Of a stretch of DNA of 64,000 nucleotides, positions 23,016-33,600 are shown piece after piece. The notes below the pieces were generated by a model, which was given only the letters and a program-made list of their open reading frames with translations, was not told where the DNA came from and ran no database searches. Origin of the DNA: Capniomyces stellatus (taxonomy: Eukaryota; Kickxellomycota; Harpellomycetes; Harpellales; Legeriomycetaceae); contig LUVW01000005.1 in NCBI GenBank assembly GCA_001661515.1, positions 1-64,000 on the forward strand. The letters run 5' to 3'. The translations under genes and the position numbers were made by a program. Every line of letters starts with the position of its first letter. Position 1 is the stretch's first letter.

Positions 23016-24764
23016 ATGGTAGACAATGAAGACAAAATTAAACACGAATCGAAAGATATGAATATATATTCCGCAGTAAAAAAGGATAGTCTAGAAACCA
23101 AAGTAGATCGCAAAGAAACAATAAGACCGAGACCGATGAATGAACATATCGAGTTTAAAAGCGCTGAAAGTGATTTCAAAAAAGAATACCGAATTCAAGC
23201 AAATGTCTTGGCTGAAAGAGATAGTTCCAGGGCAGACAGACTTTCGAGTGGAAAAAAAAGTAAAATAGAAAATCTTGGAGGAACAGAGTATCCTGATTCT
23301 GAGAAGATTTCCAAAAGTGTTTTTGAAGGCAAAGTTGGTTCAGAAATGGTAAGAATGTAAAAAAGAAAAAGAAAAAGTCAAGGTTTAACACAATATCACT
23401 TTTTGAAGTTGTTAAATATGTATGTGTGTGGGTGATATTGTTGAAAAGGCTCGGTGGTTGGCTTTAATGTTGATTGTGCACAGTTAAAAATGTATGCAAT
23501 CAAGAGGCTTGTGGGTTAATACCTATGGATACTTGAAATGTGATAGGAACAGGATAGTGACGATGAAGAAGAGGATCTGTATGCGTTTTTGGAGAAAGGG
23601 GACTTTAGATACTTTGAAAAAAAGAGAGAGATAGATCAGAGCAATGCATTATACGTTGAGCCAAAGAAGGCAACGCTGTTGAAAAGCAGCGGTACGCCGC
23701 GAGATGAAGGTAATGCGTGGAGGAGGAGACACGGTTTCCAATGGCCAGTCGATGTATTCTTGATTGTGCAATGGGCAGTGTGTATACACATGGCAACAAT
23801 GGCCGAGTTGTTTTTTATAAAGTTGGTGCCTGATTTAAGTGAGTATGGAGGGGTTAGTGGCGATTTAGGCGGCGATTTGATGGTTCATAAGGGGATTTAC
23901 GGGTTTATACAGAACATGAATGTGTATCTATTTATTCCAATGATGGTGTTGGCGTTGCTTAGCAACTTTATAGTTTCAATAATAGAAACCACGGACCCAT
24001 TGGTTCTGAACCAAGAGAAGTTTGTGAGCAGAAATCTAAACTATCAGTCGAGATTTGGGGTTCCTGTGGTAATGGCGATAAACCAGTGCTGTCAGATCTG
24101 CAACATCAATGTGGATGTAACAACCAGGCACTGCAAAAGATGCAACAAGTGTGTGGTTGGATTTGACCACCATTGCAAGTGGCTGAACTGCTGCATTGGA
24201 AAATCAAACTATACAATGTTTATGTGTCTGTTGGCCTCCGCGGGTCTCGCGCTGTTCTTTGGGCTGTGTTTAATTGTGCCAATTGTTTATTTATCCGAAA
24301 AAAAAGACCCAAACCTTTACCTTAACTTCAATAGTCTCTGGCCAGTGCAACTGCTCCTGAAAAACAGCCAAAGTAGCAGGGTTTTTGAATCCACATTTTT
24401 TGTGGTGTTGTCGGTAGTTGGCTCGATTTATACAATAGCAGCAGCCATATCGTTGCTTGTGATGGTACACATGCTGTTTTTGTTTATCTACTTGAGCTGC
24501 TCTGGAATGACTATGGTTGAGTATCAGACAGGTTCCACACCAGCATACAAACGGCTAAACAGGAGCAATGCGACGTATAGCGACAAGGGCGGACACAGTA
24601 TCAGACTGTTGCTATTGAAAGCGTACTCTGGTCTTGGAGATTTAAATGTCAAGGCGGTGCTCTCAAAGGGGTACTTGCTCTGCAAATCTCAAACCAGAAG
24701 ACTTCTGCCAAACAACAGATACACTAGGGTATCTTTATTTTCCCCCAGGTCATTGCCACGATAA
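23016..24764 (+). CDS. DHHC-type protein S-palmitoyltransferase
   Basis: Transfers palmitate to cysteines of membrane-associated proteins; an integral Golgi, ER or plasma-membrane enzyme. Exons: 23016-23348 and 23547-24764 (an acceptor six bases later is equally in frame), total 516 residues. The first 165 residues are hydrophilic, charged and acidic near the exon junction ([14 protein letters not shown]). Transmembrane segments fall at about 180-205, 237-257, 340-363 and 393-424. The cysteine-rich domain (about 285-333) reads [20 protein letters not shown] then [20 protein letters not shown], with catalytic DHHC at 318-321. SGMTMVEY follows the last membrane segment as a TTxE-like motif. The [14 protein letters not shown] pattern is nearest to the ZDHHC1/ZDHHC11 group. 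The frame stays open to 22953, where an acceptor-like TAG lies, so an additional upstream exon is possible. The substrate is unknown. Confidence 0.93.
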
Positions 24765-25081
24765 CCAAAGCCCACAAAACGCACTGGTGGCGGATAGCCA
24801 TATAGGCACCACCCTATTTCATTTTCATTAGAGTTTTTTTATACCATAAGCACAATAGAACAGCCGCTAAAATCTTTTCAAATAATATTTTTATTTTTCA
24901 TTTAATCCAAACCAACTAGTATATGAATGTGTTTTTTGTTTTTATTTTTAAACATGTAGCTGGATCTGGTTGTAAGTAAATTATGTATATTTTGTTCATA
25001 TTAGTTGTACGATTTATTTGAAAAGTAGTAATATCTTGGAAATTTTGAACCAGGGAGTAATGTGAATGTGTATGGCTAGCA
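24765..25081. other. Convergent intergenic region, DHHC and GCAT 3' ends
   Basis: About 300 bp of AT-rich sequence between two convergent stops. Both 3' untranslated regions must lie here. Nothing else seen. Confidence 0.6.
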
Positions 25082-26410
25082 TTACTTTATCACTTTAAGC
25101 TTGCGACCAACGCTAATGAACGCATCAACCACGGTGTCAATCTGTTCAATAGTATGAGCTGCAGATAGTTGGACTCTAATTCTAGCCTCTCCCTTTGGGA
25201 CTACAGGGAAGGAGAATCCAATAACGTAAACACCCAGAGCCAGCATTTCTTCAGCAAACAGCGAGGCTAGTTTAGCGTCGCCAAGCATAACCGGAGAGAT
25301 TGCGTGATCAGCACCGCCAATAGTGAAGCCAGCACTTACCATTTTGGACCTGAAATGGTGGGTGTTTCGTTTGAGTCTGTTTAGCAAAACAGAGCCGGTT
25401 TTAGGATCCATCAGCAAGTCAAATGCGGCAGCAGCTCCACCAACAACAGAAGGGGCAAGAGTGTTTGAGAACAAGTATGGGCGGGACTTGTTGCGCAATA
25501 AGTCGATTGAGGACTTGTCGCCAACAGTGTAGCCACCAGATGCACCACCTAAAGCCTTTCCAAGAGTAGAGTTTACAAAGTGGACTCTGTCCATGACACC
25601 AAACATCTCACCAGATCCCTTACCGGTCTCCCCAATAACACCGGTAGCATGGCAATCGTCAACAAAAACAAGGCAGTTGTGTTTGTCAGCCAAATCGCAG
25701 ATTTTGTCGAGTTTGGCTATTTTCCCGTCCATTGAAAAGACTCCGTCAGTAACAATCATGATGACGCCATTGGTAGGAGATATCGCCTTTTTGGCTTGGA
25801 TAATCTGTAGCTCCAAGTCAGCAATGTCGCTGTTTTTGTACCTAAACTTGTTGGCTTTGCAGAGGCGGATTCCGTCAATGATGCTGGCGTGGTTGAGCGA
25901 ATCGCTGATAACAGCATCGTCCTTTGTTAGCAGGGCTTCAAAAATCCCAGTGTTAGCGTCAAAGCAGGATGAATAAAGGATACAGTCGTCTTTGCCATAA
26001 AACTTTGAAATGGTGTTTTCAAGTTTTTTGTGGATGCTTTGAGTTCCACAAATAAACCTAACAGAACTTAGCCCATTACCAAAGCGTCTGGTGTATTCAA
26101 TTGCCTTTTCAACCACCCTTTCATCGTTTGCAAGCCCCAGGTAGTTGTTTGCACACATGTTCAAAACCTGTCTTTCCTTGTTATTCTCAATTACCGTTAT
26201 TAGTGCTGACTGTGAACTTCCAATAACGCGCTCCTTTTTATGCGTTCCCGAGTCTTTCATTGCCAAAAGATCTCGTTCGATTCTTGTCAAGTAGTTGGAA
26301 GGCAGAGATTGCTTAAAGCTTCCTGAGCTGGTGGCGAACGACCTTGCAAGCAAAGCATTGAGGACCGGTTTGGTACTTGGTACCAGTGATTTTGAAGATC
26401 TCGATATCAT
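25082..26410 (-). CDS. GCAT: Glycine C-acetyltransferase (2-amino-3-ketobutyrate CoA ligase)
   Basis: PLP enzyme of the alpha-oxoamine synthase family. It cleaves 2-amino-3-oxobutyrate with CoA to glycine and acetyl-CoA, the second step of threonine breakdown after threonine dehydrogenase. Single exon, 442 residues. The first 30 residues (MISRSSKSLVP... LLARSFATSSG) are a clear mitochondrial presequence. Family motifs follow: MCANNYLGLAND, GNGLSSVRFICGTQ, the substrate loop SLNHASIIDGIR, DDCHATGVIG (PLP-ring aspartate and histidine) and STLGKALGGASGGY with the Schiff-base lysine near residue 283. The length and order match mammalian GCAT. A TTTTATAAA lies about 60 bp upstream on its strand and may be its TATA element. 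The gene is convergent with the DHHC gene. Confidence 0.97.
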   Translation of the reverse strand: MISRSSKSLVPSTKPVLNALLARSFATSSGSFKQSLPSNYLTRIERDLLAMKDSGTHKKERVIGSSQSALITVIENNKERQVLNMCANNYLGLANDERVVEKAIEYTRRFGNGLSSVRFICGTQSIHKKLENTISKFYGKDDCILYSSCFDANTGIFEALLTKDDAVISDSLNHASIIDGIRLCKANKFRYKNSDIADLELQIIQAKKAISPTNGVIMIVTDGVFSMDGKIAKLDKICDLADKHNCLVFVDDCHATGVIGETGKGSGEMFGVMDRVHFVNSTLGKALGGASGGYTVGDKSSIDLLRNKSRPYLFSNTLAPSVVGGAAAAFDLLMDPKTGSVLLNRLKRNTHHFRSKMVSAGFTIGGADHAISPVMLGDAKLASLFAEEMLALGVYVIGFSFPVVPKGEARIRVQLSAAHTIEQIDTVVDAFISVGRKLKVIK

Positions 26411-26450
26411 TTTATGTATTAAGTCGAGTTTATGTATTAAGTCGAATTTA
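26411..26450. repeat. Short tandem repeat in GCAT promoter/5' UTR
   Basis: Two adjacent copies of TTATGTATTAAGTCGA(G/A) occur immediately upstream of the GCAT start codon, followed by degenerate copies (AATTTAATAAATAAATTCGAG). Confidence 0.6.
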
Positions 26451-27915
26451 ATAAATAAATTCGAGTTTATAAAAGATTTTTACTTTTGGAGGTGTGTATA
26501 GTTTCAATTATTTTGTTACAAAGGTCTTTTTTTTTTTTTTAAAAAAAAAAAAGAGGAAAAAAGTGATGCATTTAAGATTAAAATAAGGAAAATAAACAAA
26601 AATAGTAAAGTATTAAAAATTGTTAGTGGAATTGGTATGTTTTCTTACTCAAAACCGCATTTCAAGAGCCGCGACAAAAAAAGGTCAAGTGAATCAAGTT
26701 AATGTGTTCCTACAATTTTGAAATTGATCTCGATTCTTATTTTTTTAACTTGGAATATATATATTTTTTGGTTTGAGTAATTTTTTTTACTGGTTGATTG
26801 GGGAACAGACAAATTTACATAATTATGCAGAGTTTTTGTTCAATTGAAAGGCGAGGTGTGAGATTGTTTGGATATAAACATTGAAGGTAAAAAATAAAGG
26901 GTTTGAAGCTCAATTAAAGCTTGCGAATATTTGAACTCTGTTGTTTTGGATCTGATTTGACCTGACCAGGTAGTATATTATTATTGTATTAATCGATCCG
27001 AAATACCAAACATAGTAAAGAAGCAAAGAAACAAACCAGAATTTAAAGCGGAGTTGGAGTGTGTTGACCAGACCAAGATGTTTGTCAGTGCAAGCACTTA
27101 ACAACAGCAAAATCAGGGCAAGGCTTTGAAAGGTTTAGACTTTGGCAAATTACCCATACAATTGATAAGAAAGCGAAGCAGAGTCTTAAAAAGATAGTTG
27201 GTGCGAGTGTGCTGATCGTAAGAGGTGGATCAGTATGCGATAGTGTCATTGTAGGCATGGCTGATAGCGGTGAAGGGTCATTTTTAATGGCAAAAAAAAA
27301 ATGAAATTGTAAAGTAGAAAAGGGTTGCTGGAGGAAAATGCGGGGTTCTAAGACTAGGAAATGATGGGAAAAAAATAATTCCTTTGCAAGATATTTGTTT
27401 TCGGCGGTGATTCTTTAGGAAATCAAAGACGATTGATAGTAAAAAAAAAGAAAAAGAAAAAGCAAAGGAAAATAATAGAAAAGCGAAATGTGTAAAGAAA
27501 AAGCTCGTGTAACAATGGTGGCTAAATGCAAATCAAGAATAAAAAAAAAATCAATAAAGAGTAAACGAGGTTATAGGCGATTAAAGCTAATCAGAATTTG
27601 CTATCTGTTATTGGCAAATAGTAGGCCGAGAAAATAAAAAAGTTAGAGGTAAATCGATTTTAAAAGAAATGTTAGGTAATATACAAAGTAGGGGGATAAA
27701 TATATTTAATGTTGAATATTTGTGTTTTTTAGAAACAAGTTGGCAAACTCCGAGCTAAAGGCTTTTTCTTTCTTGTCCAAGATTAGTTATTAAGAAAAAA
27801 CCAAAAAAAGGAAATCAGATTATTATTATAGTTTATTTTTGCTTGAGAATTTAAAAATAAAAGCAAAGAGGAACAAAGGCAAGAGAGTAAATAAGAAGAG
27901 TTTGAGTAGAGAATA
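26411..27915. other. Divergent intergenic region, GCAT and AMP deaminase
   Basis: About 1.5 kb between divergent genes. Two tandem copies of a TTATGTATTAAGTCGA unit lie directly upstream of GCAT. A T10A11-type inverted homopolymer lies near 26.53 kb. The last kilobase before AMP deaminase is A/G-rich. No gene recognised. Confidence 0.6.
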
Positions 27916-30546
27916 ATGGAATACAAAGAGAGCAAAAACAAGGAGATTGGGGCAGGAGGGAAGGGGGATAGCGGTTCAAGTAAACAAGACACGTTGACAG
28001 TACAGTCGGTGTATATAAGAAGAGGGAGAAACGGCAAAGAGTTAGAGGACTTTGATGTGATGAAAAGGCCAAGCGGATTTGAAACACCATTTAGTGTGGA
28101 GGGGAGCGGGAGGAGTAGTCCGGAGGAGGAAAGCTATGTTGAGGCGGTTGAGGAGGAAGAAGAGGAAGAGGAGGAGCGGGGGCAGGTAAAAGAGGTAAAG
28201 AAGACAAAAAGCAGCCTTGGGGAAATGGGAGGAGAGGAGGGGGTTGAAGGACAAGTAGAGGAGGAAAAGGGGGACGGAATAGAGGGATTTGTGGGGATGC
28301 GGAAGACAAAAAGCAATATTAGCAAGGACGTGGTTATGGATGAGGGGTTACTGAACAAGAAGATTATGGCGCTGAAGCTAAGCAAAGAGAGGGAGGAGGA
28401 GGAGCTTGCGAATATTATGGAGACGGAGCTGGAGGAGATGTTGGATGAAGAGGACTTGTTTGGGGATAAGATTGAGCGGGGGATTAGAAAGCTGATGACA
28501 CACAAGCAGATCGGTATAAACTCGACACAAGGTAAGTGGAGAGAGTGGGAGGGTGAGTTGTTGTATTTGATTAAGAAAAGAAAAAGAAAGAAGGAGATAG
28601 TAGCTAAATAGAGCGATAAATGAATAGGATTTATTGAGATGAAGAACGAGTTGAAGAGCATTGGAGAGAGGCTGGAGGGCAATATGAAGCTTCGAGAAAA
28701 GTACATGAAGACAAGTTTGCAGTATGATTCAGAAAATCCAAAGAACAGCAAGGAGTGGAAGATATACCCGCAGCCACCAACGCCAGCGTGGAAGAACTTT
28801 AAAGAGTCGGGGCAGATTAAAAAGAATGAGTTTAAAATGGATGAGTGTGGTATTCCTGGGTTGGAGGAAGGGGAGGAGGGGATGGAATTTAGGCTGGGGG
28901 AGTCAGGGGTGTACAGTGTGATGGGTAAGGGTGAGGAGGACATGGCGGGGGTGGTTGGGGCAGATGAGTATTATAGGGATTTGGAGTACTTGGTTGAGAC
29001 AATGAACAACGGGCCGATAAAGAGCTGGACGTTCAAGAGGCTAAAGTACCTGGAGGCACGGTGGCAGATATACATACTGTTGAACGAGAAGCAGGAGATG
29101 TACCAAAGCAAGATGGTTCCGCACAGAGACTTTTACAATGTGAGGAAGGTGGACACGCACGTGCACCTGTCAAGCTGCATGAACCAAAAGCACCTGCTGC
29201 GGTTTATAAAGTACAAGATAAAGACGGAGCCGGAAGCAGAGGTGTTGGTGCGGGATGGGAAGAAGATGACGTTGAGGGAGGTGTTTGAGTCGTTGGAGCT
29301 GACGGCGTATGACCTGAGCATTGACACGTTGGATATGCACGCGCACAAGGACACGTTCCACCGGTTCGACAAATTCAACCTAAAGTACAACCCGATAGGA
29401 GAGTCGAGGCTGAGGACGATATTTATGAAGACAGACAACGACATAAAGGGAAAGTATTTTGCAGAACTGACAAAGGAGGTGTTTAGCGACCTGGAGGCGA
29501 GCAAGTACCAGATGGCGGAGTACCGGGTGTCGGTGTATGGGAACTCAATTGAGGAGTGGGACAAGCTGGCCGAGTGGGTGGTGGATAACAAGGTGGTGTC
29601 GGATAATGTGAGGTGGCTGATCCAGGTGCCGCGGCTGTACAGTGTGTACAAGGGAGGAGGGAAAGTGAAGAACTTTGCCGAGATAATCAGAAATCTGTTT
29701 GAGCCGCTGTTTGAGGTGACGAGGAACCCAAAGAGCCACGAGAAGCTGCATGTGTTTTTGCAAAGGGTGGTGGGGATGGACTCGGTCGATGATGAGTCAA
29801 AGGCTGAGCGCAAGATGCACCACGGGTACCCGGGGCCAAGTGAGTGGGATTCGGAGCACGACCCTCCATACTCGTACTACTGCTACTACATGTATGCGAA
29901 TATGGCGGTGTTGAACCAGTACCGAAAGAAGAGGGGATTCAACACGTTTGTGTTCCGGCCACACGCGGGGGAGGCTGGGGACGTGGAGCATCTGGCAGCT
30001 GCGTATTTGACGGCACAGTCGATTTCGCACGGGATATTGCTGCGGAAAGTTCCGGTTCTGCAGTACCTTTATTACCTGGGCCGGGTGGGAATAGCGATGT
30101 CGCCGCTGTCAAACAACGCGTTGTTTTTGTCGTATGAGAGGAACCCGTTGCATCAGTATTTTATGCGCGGGTTAAACGTGTCATTGTCGACGGATGACCC
30201 GTTACAGTTCCATTACACAAAGGAGCCGTTGATTGAGGAGTACTCTGTGGCGGCGCAGATATACAAGTTCAGCAATGTGGACATGTGCGAGTTGGCGCTG
30301 AACTCGGTTTTGCAAAGCGGGTTTGAGTCGCAGTTGAAGTCGCACTGGATTGGGCGACGCGTGGGGGGGTTGGGTGGGGGGAGACGAGGGGTTGGCGGGA
30401 AGGATCAGGGCGATGATGAGTGGCATGCAAAGTACAGCGAACATTCGCCCCAAGTACATAAAACCAATGTTCCCTTGCTTCGGCTTAATTACCGTGAGCT
30501 GACACTTGAACAAGAACTGGCAGTGCTTTCACATTTATTAGATTAA
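27916..30546 (+). CDS. AMD1: AMP deaminase
   Basis: Converts AMP to IMP plus ammonia in the purine nucleotide cycle; cytosolic, usually tetrameric and allosterically controlled by ATP and GTP. Exons: 27916-28531 and 28628-30546, phase-1 intron, 844 residues, close to fungal AMD1. The first 200 residues are a variable, very acidic regulatory region (an uninterrupted glutamate run near residue 80, more acidic clusters further on). The catalytic domain has [20 protein letters not shown] with zinc ligands HxH at about residues 382-384, FRPHAGEAG at about 648-656, and [21 protein letters not shown] from residue 724 with the zinc-binding aspartate. A glycine/arginine-rich insert ([19 protein letters not shown]) sits near the C terminus in place of a more conserved segment. 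The gene is convergent with the RNase gene, with only about 100 bp between the two stops. Confidence 0.96.
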
Positions 30547-30647
30547 TATTAGGATTAAATGTTTAAATGAGATGTTGGTAAATAAAAAGAATGGGTTCTA
30601 TAAAGTCTATAATAACAAATAAATGAAAAGAATTAAGTAGAAAAGAA

Positions 30648-33600
30648 TTAGTTGTAAAGATGGATAGGTCTAACAACGATTTTCCTGTTGAAAGGGTCGA
30701 TAAAAGTAATGACAACATCAAACTCGTCACCAGAAAAGGGGAGTTTGTCAATGTTGGTTGGAATAGGAGTCATCATGGCAGAGATGGAAAAGTTTTTAAA
30801 GATAACAGAGATAAAGTCGCGGGTTGCGTCTCGGTTGGAGACCTGGACTTTCCAGACAGGAACAAAGTTGGACTTGGAAAAGATGTATTCGGAGGAAAGG
30901 GATGATGATTGGGCAATGTAAAAGGGGAGGGACTGGAGGTTGTTTGGGGAAGAAATGACCTTGTGGAGGTTTGCAGAGGGGTTGGAGTTGGAGCGGACAA
31001 AGTGTTCGACTCGTTGAATGGATTTTAATGACCAGTAAGCGTAGATGTCTTTTGAGAGGGTGCGGAGGTTGACCTCAACGGCTTTAGATTTGGAGAGGAA
31101 GGAGGAGTTGAGGAAAGAGGACGGTAAGGGGTTGAGGTTTGCGGAGGAAGGCGCGAGTTTGTGTTTGATTTGGTAGTGGCCGAGCAAGTCAGAGAATCGG
31201 CGCATGGGTGAGGTGACGCGCGAGTACCCAAATGCGTCATTGATGCCAAGAGTCAAGTGAGGAAGCGGATCAAACCCAACTTCAGAGGGGTTCATGAGGA
31301 ACCGAATTTCGTCGTAAACTCTAAGCCCAACAGTTCCATCAACAGGACTAATGCAGTCAAACGCCATGCGCCAAATATCGCTGTACGAAACGGTTGACTT
31401 TAGAGATTCAACGGAAAGGTGCCGCAGTTGGGGCAGGCCGCACCGGAGATCAGACGAGTACTTTTGGGCAAGAAATTTGGAGTTTGGCGGGATGTGCGAC
31501 CTGTACACCATCGGTACGTTTCCGTGTTCAACTGCAAACCTGCCAGCAATTCTGTTTGCAAGAATCATCAGTTCGCTGACCATTAGGTGAGCGGGCGACA
31601 CCTGTGACACGTCCTTGCTGAGCGTGATTGCTGGGAACTGTATTGGGTCAGACGCGTTTCCCTTGGTGCGGGATATTTTCAAGTTAGTGTTGGGAATTGT
31701 GTGACCAATTGCCCCGCTAGCCAGCCTGTGTTCAAAGTGTTTTCTTGCCACGGTGTGCAGAGTGTTCAGGTTGAGTTTGTCAGTTTCAGTCAGTGCCTGA
31801 ACATCGCTGTTTGACTGGCTAACTGGCTCGACATCATGCTGAGTAAACAACGATGTCGTGAATCCAACGCGTTTACACTCTTGCAAAGCCTGTTCACCTC
31901 CAGCCACATAGTCAAACGGAAGAACCGTGTCGACCAAGTCATAGCTGACCCGCTTCAACTTGGAAACCACGCCCAGCTGCACCTTGTACTCGCAAATGTC
32001 ACCGCTGGGACCAAGTCTAGCGCTAAACGTCACGGTGTACACGTGTTTTCGACGGCTGTTTGTGGTGCCCAGCCCAATATTATCAACGGCAAACGGCATT
32101 GGCAACATGTGTTCGGTGCCAAACGGAAGGTACATTGATGAATGTCGGTGGTGCGCGTAGTTGAACACGTCGTCAAACTGTCTGACCAGCCGCGTTGGAT
32201 CTGCAATGTGTACATGTACCCAGTGCTCGTCTGTACCCACCACCTGCTCAACCGAAACCCCATCATCCACGTCCAAAGTCGAATCGTCGTCAATTGTGTA
32301 CACCGTCATCTCGCCAAAATCCACGCGCACCGAGTCACACCCGTCGCTCTGCACTTGCCCCGCCTTGACGTGTTTCTTGGCTTTTTGCTCCAGCTTGCTC
32401 GACTCTGTGGCCCGTGTCTTGTCTGGAATGTTTGACCGCAAATCCTGCGCAATCACGTCAAAGTGCTGGTCAATCTCTCCAATCGCCACCAGAAACTCAA
32501 ACACCGTCGCCTGGTTTATCACCTTGTACAGCCGGAATGGCTTGATCACCTCGTGCACCACCTTTGCAAACGGATTGTCGTGTCTCGCGTACCCTGTGTT
32601 TGCCCGGTACAAAAACTGCTTCAACGTGCTGACCACCATCTCGTACTCCTTCCTCCTGTCCATTTCCTGCTCCCCGCTTCCAAACTCTTCCACCTTGGCC
32701 CGCAACATTTCCATGTCCATTTTAAACACCCCCGCCTCCCCATCCCCATCCCCATCCCCATCCCCGTTCCTTGCCTCTTCCTCTTCCACCGCCGTCCGCA
32801 GCAGCACCGGGTTGTTCAAGTAGTACCTCCCCAGTCTTCCCCACACTTTTCTCCGGAACCTCTCCAGTCTTTCCCCACTGCTTTCCCGAACCAGTCCCCA
32901 GGCTCCCTCAAGCACTTCGACCTTGTCTCTTGGCTGCAGCTCAAACGCCAAATTCTCCGGTCTTTCCCGGATCTTTTCGCTAAAGTACCCAGGGTTTCTT
33001 GCAAAAAACTCAAACGCCCCAAACTTACACTGCAGCCACTCGTCCAGCCCGAGTCTGGTCAGCCCGTTCCTATACGCCAAGTACATTGCCAAGTCGTCCA
33101 CACTGATTTCCCGCACCCCGTTCGCCTCCATCCACTCGTACAGCTCCTTGCCAACTCCTCCCACTGACCACAGGTACTTGTTCATTTTGCTCACAAACCT
33201 GCTCAGGATCCTTGCGCTGTACTTGCCCAGAATCTCACCCACTTCCTCGCTCTTGCTCCCCGCCCCTCTAACCACTTCCATCTCCTTCTTGCTCATCCCG
33301 CTCTCGCTCAGCACCCGCTCAATCTTCATGTACCCAAACCCTACCAGTCCCATGTGCTTCTTTGCCTGGCCCTCTGGATCCCCGTTCTCAAACTGCACAA
33401 TGTAGTTATACATCCCGCTAACCTCGCTTAGCACCGCCCCTACTCTCGAGTAAAGCGACACATCGCTGTTGTCCATCTTTCGCACATACCCCCTCGACTC
33501 TATTATATCTCCCACCTGTGGATGTTCCCTGCCACTCTCCATCGCCAAGTACTCCCCATCCATCCCCTCTTCCCCCTTCAGCTCTATCTCCACATTCTCC

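Noticed and set aside
28134..28943. 269-residue minus-strand open frame opposite AMP deaminase exon 1
   Set aside because: Ser/Pro/Leu-rich antisense of the acidic, purine-rich regulatory region, with no independent evidence.
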